From Ignelater luminosus (lineage: Eukaryota > Arthropoda > Insecta > Coleoptera > Elateridae), in assembly GCA_011009095.1 (NCBI GenBank), contig VTPC01089669.1, positions 1-64,000 on the forward strand: a stretch of DNA of 64,000 nucleotides, written 5' to 3'. Numbering within the stretch: position 1 is the stretch's first letter; each line of letters starts with the position of its first letter. A program made the translations under genes and the position numbers. Positions 23,204-34,049 of the stretch are shown piece by piece. The notes beneath the pieces were generated by a model. That model saw nothing but the letters and a program-made list of their open reading frames with translations. It made no database searches and was not told the DNA's origin.

Positions 23204-23461
23204 ATATTGGTGGTGCTTCCAAACGTTGGTTATAGTTGACCAAATGTCAACGTTTGACACACATGTGCCTTTTATACGATTTGTCCAATGTTGGTCTTGC
23301 GAACGTCTCCCCAATGTTTGATATGTTTCTAATACACACGATTTGGCCAAATATATAAGAAGGTAAACATTAGCCTACGTTTACTATGTCGTGTACAGCG
23401 GGATTAAAATAATGTTAATTTTTCTGGTTTAGAATGTGTCATAACCACAAAACAATAGGTA

Positions 23462-23650
23462 CTAGAGATAAGCTAACCTGCTATATTTTGTCACAGTGGA
23501 AAATCATAAGTTCTAACACGGGAGGTTCCCGCTAAATGTTGGCATCCCCTCAGCCCATAAAAGCATGAGATGAAAATCTGTCTACATCTAAGCTGAATCC
23601 TCTATAATTTTGAACTGTGTCTGAAAACTAGCATTTTAGCTTATCTCTAG
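23462..23650. mobile_element. MITE with TA flanks
   Basis: Inverted repeats CTAGAGATAAGCTAA (from 23462) and TTAGCTTATCTCTAG (to 23650) are perfect over 15 bp. They continue imperfectly inwards (CTGCTAtatTTT against ATGCTAgtTTT, then CACAG in both). TA on both sides fits the target preference of Tc1/mariner-type elements. The 189-bp interior has no ORF. It sits 60 bp outside the right end of the 4.1-kb transposon. Confidence 0.65.
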
Positions 23651-23652
23651 TA

Positions 23653-26339
23653 GATACACACCTAGCTGAATATATTCTAAAGGCGATATTAATAACTTTG
23701 CAAGAAGTAGATACCAAATGTTTATAGGCATGTATCGAGTCACAAACATTTTGCGTAGAAAAGACACTTGAGCTAATGAAAGACTTTATAAAATCAATAA
23801 ATCGTCAAAGTGAAGGTTCATTTATCTTGAAAAAATATTCTAAATTGTCCGAAGGAAAGATTAGGTAAGATGCGTTCATGGATTTTTAAATCAAATCAAA
23901 ATGAAAAGGCAATGTGGACTATAATAGTAGCAGTTTTTGAAGGTTTTTTGGGACCCAGAAAATAGTACGAAAAATTAGTGGACAATCTGATAAGGCCATT
24001 AAGACTTCAAACGTCATACATATGTTGCATTTACATTTGGCTTCTTTCCAGAAAATTTAGGAAATCCACACCTTCAATGTATTTGTATTAGTAAACGTAA
24101 ACAATATTAATAGAAATAAAATAAAATAAAATTGATTTCGTTTCATCCAAAATTAATTCAAGCCGACTAATAAATAAAATTTCTACGTTTAATATAATTT
24201 ATGCACTAAATCATCATTCACATCACATTGTAAACAATCTTTTGATAAAAGCAAAGAAAAATTTCTTTCTTGTAAGATTATTTTTCACAAGTAGAGCATT
24301 AACTTGTCCATTTGTCTACAGAAAACCACTTCTATGATTTATTTTAGATATTATTTCATGTGTCACGTTTAGCTATTGCTTATATTTTTAGATAGTAAGT
24401 ATATAAGATTTTGCAGTTTGTGGCGTACTATAATACCTAAACGTATCAACCAAGTAACACAGCTGAAGCAATTAAGCCGTCTGTAATTTATATGAGTGAT
24501 TTCATATTGATAAGAGAAATAAATCACAGCTTCTAGAAAAAAGTGTAAAAAATACTCCAACTTATATATTTAATAAGACTTTTTGCATGTTGTTAGTTTT
24601 CATAATATTTTGAAAAGTACTGAAAGAAACTTGTACTTCTAGTATAGAAAGAAACTGGATTATAATTTATAATTTATAACTGCACTGTTTCAAAAATTCT
24701 CTTCAAAGTACTCTACTGTGAGCTAACCGTAGGTAAGTACAATCCATTAGAAATTTACACGTAAATTAATTAGAAATTGTTGAAGATTTAGTCAAGTGGT
24801 GTGTAAGTAATAGAGATCCGTTTTTGCTTTTCTAGCAATATTGGTTGCATAAGTTTGCATAATTTATGTTGGCACTAACAATAATGAACTACTACTACAA
24901 AAATCTTAAACATATAACTTACATTAGAATTTGTTTTTAAAATTAAATAGAGATTAAACATTTCTTTAATATATTTATTAAAAATTATAATTTTATTTGT
25001 AAAACTTTAAAATTACCATTGAAAATCAAAGAAAGAAATTAATCGACTTAATAAGTTTCAAACCTGTTGTGTTTTCCTTTATGCGCAGGTTCCTTCTTAT
25101 TTAGAATTTTATAATTAGTGTAAGTCGCGATAGAAGGCGCTATAAATTTATTTCGCATGGAATGTTTGCAAATAAGAGTATTTAAGAATTATAACTCTTC
25201 TAAAAAAGAAAACCATTACTATTCATCAAGAAGTAAGACTAATATTTGGAAGCTCGGTGAAGACTACGTCTTCCTAAACACGGGCTAATTATTAATTTAA
25301 ACAATAGTGTTAAATGAAAATAAAGTTAAGATATGTTGATCTTGCTTTTCCTTGCGGTACTTATCGAAAGAATATGGATAAATGCGACGTTTAATAAGCC
25401 TATTCCAATAAATTCTAAACTTTTTTTAAAATGTGGAAAATGTAATGTTTATTTGTTGGGACACCTCCAGTGGTTTTTTGTTGAAACGATTTGAAGGTTT
25501 TTCAAAATTTAAATACAATCGCAAAAATACTTTTTTATGTTCTGTATTGAATTATCTAAAATTATTTCTTTTTAGATAATACCTAAGAAATTATGAATTT
25601 TACCAAAGAAACAAAAATATCAATAAACTGGCTTCTAAAACAGGCAACTTTTTTTAAGCTAAGCTACTTCGTATCTCTTACGGCATGTATACTAAATTTA
25701 ATAATGTGAAACTGAGCGAACACCCTCGTCTTAAACCTCTTTCTGTCCAAAATCTTTTTTCTCCTATCTCCGTTTTTATTATGTTTAACGTTTGTGTGCA
25801 TACTACCTGTCAGTTACACATTTGCTTATTGAATAACTATTATTGAAAATAGTTTAAATGGCATAACCTTAAAAATAGACAGGGAAATAAAATACCTGCA
25901 CGTGTTTTAAATGTGAGCAGATGGTGAATAGTAGAACACTTTAACATCGTTTTACTTTAAGGTGAATACTATTAGTTGTTTTTTAATCTGTTATTTGTTT
26001 ATATAACTTTTAACGGCTGTATAAAATGAATTGCCCATTCTCAAGGTAATATAAACATCTGTTTTCATATAACTTTCAGGTCCTGAAACTTCTAAATAGT
26101 AAAAAATTTCAAAAGGCTGGAAATTACGAACTTGCATAGCTGTCTTGACTATTCTCATCACTTTTTTTCTACCCTGAATTTCATAACTATCTTGCATAGT
26201 AAATTTCTTATTTTATTTAAATAATTTTTTCGTGGTTATTTGTTACTTAATTTTGAAAGTTGCTTATTTCTGGCTGTCAAGATACCTAGTGACGTTAGAT
26301 TCTCTTGCGTCTTCAGATCTCCCAAGTAAGTGGAAATTC
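23653..26339. other. Non-coding stretch, 2.7 kb
   Basis: No recognisable gene. The minus frame 25991-26197 (68 codons) has a slightly less AT-driven composition but no known motif. Confidence 0.4.
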
Positions 26340-27900
26340 TGTGAATAAATAATAATAATGATAATTTATTTCCGTAGTACTGAATACAGCAGTACGGATA
26401 ATATCAAAATGTTTAAAGTTAATGATACATAATCTATATCTTTAAAAAATCGTCGACGGTATAATAATTTTTAGATAACAATTAATTTCTAATTTAATTT
26501 ATCAGAACCGAGGTTCCGAATACTCATTGGTAACTTGTTGCAAAAACCCTACATATATTGGTGATTTCTTTGTTTGGTTTTTTTTTTCTTTTAATAGTAG
26601 ACACCAAACTTCAACAGCTCAAGAAACCATTGAAACAAATTTATTACATATACCTTCTATATCTTTGTTAGTGTAAAAAACAAATGACAAGTCCAAATTG
26701 ACTACCAACATTAAGATTGCTTGCTTTTATTTTTCTAGAGTAGTTTATTTTTTCTTTACTTCATCGTTATTGAAATTTTTACTTATCGCATGAATCAAAG
26801 CAAAGTGATCATCAATGTTGAACAACATGTCTTATTTAAAATTAACGCATTAATAATAATATAGTCAGTTTCTGTATTTGAACGAACATCTTTTGAAAAA
26901 TATTGGATCCTAGTGATGTTATTCTTAACATCTCTACTAGGGCATCTAACATTGTCTTTTTTACATCATTTTTTAAATAACTAATGTTGAAGTCTCCATA
27001 GATGTACAATCTATAACACCGTTTACTGCAAAATAACAACATTTAGTGGAGCTGGTTAAAGAAAATATTCGTGTCTCCATCACTATCCTGCCCTACTTTC
27101 ATTACAACAACATTCAAAATGTTTCTCCATACAGAACTATTTAGAATTAATTTTTTTTGCAGTGAATGCTAAAGCATCTTTTCCATAGATGAGATATTCA
27201 CCGTGTCCATAAACACAACGACAATAGCTATCAATAAGTTCATAATGATGCTTCACGATGTTCACGGTGATGCTTCTATTATACTGTCACCAGAAAACCA
27301 ATGTTCTGCCGCACAAACCACATCAAGATTAAAGTTATTTACAAAATCTTCAAGTTCATTCACATTAGTACTCAAGCTTAGTCTTATGGCATTGTCAGAA
27401 ACACACTGAACACTTAAACTTTTATGTGGGCCGTTACTTACTAAACCTCCATTTATTATTACTATCGTCTCATTTTGAGTGTTATTGGTATTTATTTTTT
27501 TATTTTTGGGACGAAATAACTTTTTAACGATAATACCAATTGGTCAGTTATTTGACTTTGTTGTTTGCAAAAAACTGATTTGGTCAATTATATCCTTAAA
27601 CGAATTATAGCTGTTTAGATGTTTAGTCGTTAATTCTTCACATTCAATTTCAGGAACTACTTGCTTTAGAGAATCTATTATATCTTGTTTTGGAGTGGTT
27701 GAATCAAACTTGAGACAAAAAAGTAAGCCTTTTTTGATATAGCTTTCATTTGCGAGTTTTTTTTTTACCATAAACAGGTTTATTATTTTTCTCTACAAAT
27801 ATTTCACTGTTGGTTCTTTTGACAAGCTTTTTAAAATTTCTGTTAATTTTAGTTATTTTGTTAATTATAAAATTGTTCTTTGAACCTCCGCCTTTATTCC
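26340..27900 (-). pseudogene. Internally deleted non-LTR retrotransposon relic (LINE 4)
   Basis: On the minus strand an ORF1-like piece (27771-27544, with FDSTTPKQDIIDSLKQVVPE) precedes endonuclease remnants. LDVVCAAEHWFSGD, the region of the metal-binding glutamate, is near 27,310. YGDFNISYL is near 27,000-26,970. A DDHFALIHAI block, usually SDH, is near 26,790. The reverse transcriptase is almost entirely missing: sequence jumps to a C-terminal tail with CNKLPMSIRNL near 26,540 and ends in TAA-rich repeats near 26,345-26,365. Several frameshifts are present. The element differs from LINE 3. Confidence 0.7.
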
Positions 27901-29565
27901 CTTCCTCATTTATTTAATATTGTCCTTAATTTGTTTAAAAAGAATTGTGAAATTACACAATGTTTAGTTTATAATTCGAAATTTTAATTAATCCAAGTTT
28001 GACTATATAGATTGTATTATAAGTTCTTTTTAAAACCTCCTTAATATCCCAAAATCATCTAAATTAATACTTAAGTATTGGAAGAACCTTTTTTTCTTAA
28101 ATGGATAATTCTCTCGATAAATAAATTTGGTTATGTAACATTAAACGTGCCGATTCAAATTTAGAGTTCGTCTGGTAAAAACAATAGTAATAAGAAGCAC
28201 GTTTTCAGCTCCTTAAGAAATAAATCCTTAGCAAAGGAGAAAGTCAATCATCTCAATGTTTAGGCCGATGGTAAATGGAATCGCAGAACTGAAAATGAGC
28301 AAAGATAGCGGGTTATTGAAAAGTAACACGGGCGTAATACCATGTTTTTAGTTAACTTAAATAAACCAAAATAATATTTAATAACGTATATGTGTTATTT
28401 TGCTTTTTCTTTTAATTTTATCTGAAGCTTTTTAATTTTCATAATCAAACACTCATTATTTGAAACGCACGAACTGATTTTATTTTAAGATTTCACAAAT
28501 AAATAGCTCAGTATTGTTTAAATAGATATAAAAGAGAAGGAAAAAAACTTATTAATCAAAACGCAAGTAATGCAAATACCTATCCTATTCGGTTAACTTC
28601 ACGGGCCATTTCCCTAATTAAATGAAAGTTAAAGATTTAAAAGCTAAATGAGAAGAAAACAAAACTTTGTTACCATTATAAGTAAGAAAAAGTCGTGATG
28701 CTGTCAAAATATGGACTGTTCTAGAACGTTACTGCAGTTCGAGTATTTTTTTAATATTACATATAATAATTGAGTTCCAATCAGATATGTAACAACAAAA
28801 ATTAGTATAAATAAGAATTAACTCAGGGGAGTTAAGTTCTGTATGTATAGTACGTATGATCAAAAGATTTTATTTCACCCCTAGAAAGGATAATGGAAAT
28901 CCAATTATCACTAAAATTTATCAAAACGCATCTCCCTTGAACGACCCTCTTTACCATGGATACATAATCTCATACCGTCAATTAGGAAGTAGATTATTTT
29001 GGAAGTTTGCGAAAAAAAAAGTATTTTAAAAACTGTCGGCATTCGATCTTCCAATATTTTGCTGTGCCGCATTTGAAAGTTCATTTTAACTAAAATTCGC
29101 CAAGTTTTAGTGCAGATATCTGTGTAAAAGTTGAAGTACTTTAGTCTATTTAATTTGACATTCGAATTGAATTTGAAGATTTACGGTAATACCCTAACAT
29201 GTACTAACAATAAAAGCATAAACTACTACCTCTAAAAAGTTAAATAAATCTCGGGATTTGCTGCAGTTTTAATAGGTCATTCAGAGGATAAAGTTCTGTT
29301 TTTCAGTTTTTACTAAAAGATATTTAGCTAATATAAATTTCATGGAAGAATATTCTCAACAGGATTAAAGGATTAAAATGAACATATTGTTAGAATTTCG
29401 TCTCTTGTTAAGAGGGATCGACGTTTTCGTAGGGATGATGTAAGCATTTATCTCGCGTGTACAGTCGCGTACTCTCATCTCCTAATGTAAGCTATTATGT
29501 AAACCATGTCTTTGTTCTACAGATTTAGACATTTAGTACGGGAAACATTCTTTCTTTTCCTTTAG
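27901..29565. other. Non-coding stretch, intron-like
   Basis: Very AT-rich. No recognisable coding, RNA or mobile-element signal. It ends in a strong pyrimidine tract before the candidate exon at 29566. Confidence 0.4.
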
Positions 29566-29642
29566 CTGACATCGACGAATGCCCTGATTGTGCCGTTACG
29601 GACAATGTAATACAAAACGAACATCCGCTCTCCACTAAATAA
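29566..29642 (+). other. Candidate terminal coding exon, EGF-like start
   Basis: A strong pyrimidine tract (TTCTTTCTTTTCCTTTAG) ends at 29565. The following 77 nt read, in phase 1, D-I-D-E-C-P-D-C-A-V-T-D-N-V and ten more residues to a TAA at 29640-29642. D-I-D-E-C is the classic start of a calcium-binding EGF module, and EGF exons usually sit on phase-1 introns, as here. GC content is clearly higher than in the surrounding DNA. Only two cysteines appear, so the module would be truncated; this could be an alternative last exon of a secreted or membrane protein whose other exons lie outside the window. Chance cannot be excluded. Confidence 0.4.
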
Positions 29643-32600
29643 TGAACGATGCGCCCTTTTGCACAGGTTTACGCACACTTTATATCCGCCATCTCTAACT
29701 GTCCAATCATCCAGAACTTATTGATGAAATTCTTTTGAACAGTACCTATTGACAAAAGTTAAAATTAATTCGAGTTCAACTTCCAATTATTTTAAATAGG
29801 TTACAATTTTAAGTCAAAATAAGCTACAGTCTATTCTTCTTAGACTTAACGATAGTTAATTATTCCAAATCATGTGGTTTTTGTTTTATAAAAACTAACG
29901 AAAAGGAAAAACCTTTAGATTTATTCACTACAAGCAGATAGTTTATAGTTTTTAAGACTTTCGCAATTATTTCCAAAAACAGACCTCAGGTTTCACATAA
30001 TCTAAATATTTGGTTTTCAATAATTCTAGTGAATACATTATAAGAGGAATTCGTCAGAGCCCACTATATTTTGAATTCTCCAATTAATAGAATGCTTCGA
30101 CTAGTAAATAAGCACATCACTATTGATTTATTTAACAGGAGCACTGACAGCTTTATTTGCGTTTTAAAGTTAACCACATTTGATAGGTGGTAATCTAGGA
30201 AAACGTATTGTTAAATTTTGTATTGTATTGTTTCATGTATCTTAAAGAGATCTTCCTTTATAGATAAATCGTCATAATTAATACTTAATTCCCATTGTAT
30301 GTGAAGGTAATTTCTAAATAACAAATATTTTCGTAACATGTTTAGAATATTAGGGCGTTAGAAATCATAAAATATCTAAAACTGAATGAAAAGATAAAGT
30401 AACTCACATAAACAGAACACTTAAAACACAGGCCTAACATAACAATGAAAACAAAAATAATAATTTTGAAATACTAATCCAAATCCAATTTTAAATTTTA
30501 AATGATATACGGCAAAAGTTAGATTTGCTTTTAATAGAAGTTTGTAGATTGTTACGGTGTATAATCAATAACCAGATTTCGTAAACAAATTGATGACGTT
30601 AGTGTAAAGATCTCTTTTCTGGGAGAATTCGATAAATAGTGGTGGTGACTCATGTCAGATTATCTCACTTTCTTTAACACCTTTTGAGCCACTCAAGCAA
30701 AATTTATAGAAGTTGTTCAATCTCATCGTTTTCGGTGGTCCGTCGCCTAACTTGTAAGATTACGTAAACTTGAAATACCCTCCCAGTAAAAACCATTACT
30801 CATCTTGTTAAAACTAAAAAAGTCTGTAATTTAACATCTTGATAGGTGTTTCAAAACAACATATTTCTAGGTTCATTTAGTTTCAAATCGGAGCTAGTCT
30901 GGGAATATTAAGTCCCTATAGCAGATTAATACTTTAAAACAAATCATCAAGCAAGGAAGTTTACAGTTTTTCTAAAAACAGTATCGTTATCTTTATAATT
31001 AGCTTAACGACGCTGCTATCTTAGTAAACTAGGCAAGACATTATTGCGTAGTAATTGCAACGACAAAGCCTAAATCATTTGCAACAGAAGATTTTAACTC
31101 ATGAGAATTAGTTCCCAGAAAGACTTCAGAGTCTTCAAAATCTTAAACTTGAAATGGGAATACATAGAGTAAGGCAATCCCAAAAGATCCTTCAGATCGC
31201 AAAAAAGAAAAGCCTAAACAACTAATTTGTTCAAGATAAGTGGGTTATTATAGTAATATTCTTTGCTTATTGAAAACTTTAGGAAGATTTAGTCTTAATA
31301 TATATTTTTCTTGCGTCCCTTTCTCTGTATATTATGTAAATTGCAATTTGGTAACATGTTTTAGTAGTTTATCTGCATTTCTTATACATATTAACTGTGT
31401 CATGGACGGCCTTTTTTCCTAATCACCATCCATTTTCTTGATTCATTATTTCTTTTTTTAAATTACCCACGCATTTTTCTTGTTACGTTTTTCTTCGTTG
31501 GTACACAGAATAATTAAGACTTATCTTTAGGAGTATCAAGGCAATACTAGGTTGGTTTCATAGCTATTTCTAACATTGCAAGAGCCGGAATGTTTTTGCA
31601 TTTGATTTCAGAATAAAAAAGTTTTTCGCTATCACTAGTACTAAATCGAATATTGCACTATCGCATAAAAACAACCTGTACATTTAAGTTTCGTAGATAA
31701 CAAACAGGAAAAGTTGTCAAAAAAAACTTGTTTCCACCAACCTATTAAAATTTGTAAATCCTGGTGTTTATTTCTGTAACCTCTGTATGAGTGTACTGAT
31801 TTTTTTTACACAGATTGCTCTTTAAATTAGGATTCAAACGATTATTAATAATTCCATTCTCATTTTAGAAACTGAGCTTATCCCAATTTTAACTGTAAAT
31901 TAAGGAGTATAATAACAGTTGTAAAACGTATAACGTATACTTATCTTTATTATGTCGGATGATTTTAACATAAATGAGCTTTTCCGCGCAGAAAAGACTT
32001 CACCTTTATTATAGATTTACCGTTACACTCGCATAGGACAGTTTTCATCATAAGTTTGGTTCACTTATCAAATTTAAGTGTTCCATTAGATGGGCTGCAG
32101 CTATAATTGATAAGGGCGGGATCGATGCAGCAAGAGAATTATTCTATAAAAGAATCAATATAACCAGGCGAAGTACATAGAATTTTGCACCGGTTGATTA
32201 CTTCTGTAATTTGCAAATTTTGTGTAATTCCTGTAAACACGCATTCAACATTTGTAATAACAATAATGGTTTTTATGCGTTTAAGATATATTCTAATGTA
32301 GGTTAATGGTGTAAAATCAATATTCTATATTGCTTTAACTTTTTTTTGTTTTGTAGTAACTTTTATTATAACTACGTACATGTACGTAGAAAAACAGCAC
32401 GTTTTCTATATTTCAGCTGATTTGATTCGATAGATTTATTTCTTATAAGAAACTTTTCAAGTCCAATCTTAATAAAAAAGAGTTTGGAAAAGTCTTATAA
32501 TAAAAATAATACATTAGCAGTTGGGAAAACTATGAAGGTAGTTGCATAATTCTATTGTACACTCCTGTGTCAGAATTACTTTGCCTTCTGAAACATTTCT

Positions 32601-33221
32601 CGACTTTCATAATTGTGATAAAAAAAGAAAACAAAACGTCTATGAGAGTTACACTGGATCGTTGTCATAGTACCAACAGCTCATTGTGCAGAACAACCCG
32701 GGCTGTTGTTCATTATTAAATCTTTGTACGTGTACCGCTCGGACAGTTTTATACATTAAGACATACATAAAATTCTTGAAAGTGTTTTTAATTCGTACTG
32801 TCAAATACTTAATAATGAAATTGTTGTAAAGCAGCGTATTACTCGTAGTCATCTTTTATAACAAACTAAAAAGAGATCAGTAGTTAAATGTAAAATATGC
32901 GTTTCTGAGCACTTGTTTATTCGATTTTTTTCACTCAGTTCGTGAGGTCTACTCGTTTTAAAACTTTGCGCAGAAATTTCTTGAACACCTTCTAGGAGTA
33001 TTGGAAATATTCCAACACTTACAAGAAACTATTAGAACCAAAAGTTTAAAGAGATGCGAAACGTTTCCCGAGTGAATAAAGTTTCCTAATATCATTGATC
33101 ATCTCGACTATATACAGAGGTTTTTACTATAAATTCTATCAATTTCATAAGACGCTGCAGCAGTCTCCGAAGTTTGAAAACTAATGATAAGTAAATACAA
33201 AGACTGAATAACTATGAGATA
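29643..33221. other. Non-coding stretch, 3.6 kb
   Basis: Relatively GC-rich up to about 29,710 (possible 3' untranslated part of the candidate exon), then AT-rich. No further gene or repeat is recognised. Frames 31240-31422 and 32649-32852 look like chance. Confidence 0.4.
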
Positions 33222-34049
33222 CGAGATCTGTTCAAAAAGTATCGGGAATTTTGTGTTTTTTCAAACTGTAAGCAAAACCTTCACATTAGACCGAACTTGG
33301 CGCGCTTTTTTCGGTCTTGGCTCGTGCGGCAGCTTCCATTGGGATGATTGAGCTTCCACGTCATAACCATAAACCCATGATTCGTCACCAGTTATGACCC
33401 TCTGGAACAAATTTGGGTCGTCGCGGACAGAGTCCAACAGCTCCTTAGCAATGTTAATACGATGCTGTTTTTGGTCGAAATTGAGCAATTTTGGTACGAA
33501 TTTCGCGGCGACCCGTCTCATGCCCAAATCATTGGTAAAAATCGAATGGTACGAGCCAATCGATATGTTTAGGTCCTCAACAACTTCTCTAACGGTAATT
33601 CGACGATTGGCCAAACTATTTTCTTCACTTCATCAATGTTTTGTCTGTTGTTGACGTGCTCGGGCGTCCGGCACGCTCTTCGTCGTTCACATCTTTTCGG
33701 CCCTCTGAGAACATTTTGTACCACCGATAAACGTTGCTTCGGTCCAAGGTAGCTTCACCATATGCCACAGCCAACATTCGGAATGCGTCCGCGCACTTAA
33801 TTTTGTTTTTCACACAAAATGTGATACAGATTCTTTGATCCATTTTTTGGAATAGGCAAAAATCGAAGACGAGCCAAAACACGTCCAAGCAAAACAGCTG
33901 TCAAAAATTACCTAAACATTCAAAATGGCCGAACTTGTCGGCATAAGTGAGGGACATGAGTACCAACATAACGCCACAAAAAAATCGAAAATCGAATACA
34001 CGTAACGCGCGGAAATTCAAAATTCGCGATACGTTTTGAACAGACCTCG
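33222..34049 (-). mobile_element. Mariner transposon copy 1, 3' half deleted
   Basis: Terminal inverted repeats start CGAGATCTGTTCAAAAAGTA (33222) and, on the other end, CGAGGTCTGTTCAAAACGTA (to 34049). Both edges have a flanking TA, the normal mariner target. At 828 bp it is shorter than a full mariner (about 1.3 kb). The transposase reads on the minus strand and is cut off by an internal deletion, which ends within a T-rich sequence next to the 3' inverted repeat. The same family recurs at 48.8 kb. Confidence 0.92.
33261..33843 (-). pseudogene. Mariner transposase, N-terminal part only (copy 1)
   Basis: The most likely start is the ATG at 33843 (M-D-Q-R-I-C). A first helix-turn-helix block (ADAFRMLAVAYGEATLDR, then NVYRWYKMFSEG) is followed by the GRPSTSTTD linker. 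A frameshift near 33,620 leads to the second DNA-binding region (ITVREVVEDLNIS, FVPKLL) and the first catalytic block TGDESWVYGYD near 33,370. The protein stops at KVLLTV near 33,265. The second and third catalytic aspartates are deleted, so no activity is possible. Confidence 0.9.

Larger units (their letters stand above)
19323..23402. mobile_element. DNA transposon, about 4.1 kb, with terminal inverted repeats
   Basis: The left end reads CCGACTCCACACGACATGG then TATACGTTGGCC. The right end, read on the other strand, gives CCCGCTGTACACGACATAG then TAAACGTAGGCT: about 35 bp of imperfect inverted repeat. Inside the right end is a cluster of CCAAYGTTTG-like words in both orientations between 23,205 and 23,345, as expected of subterminal transposase binding sites. 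A direct repeat links 19,393-19,528 to 23,026-23,203. The element carries a broken minus-strand gene at 20,180-21,568. I do not assign a superfamily, and no clear target-site duplication could be read. Confidence 0.6.
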
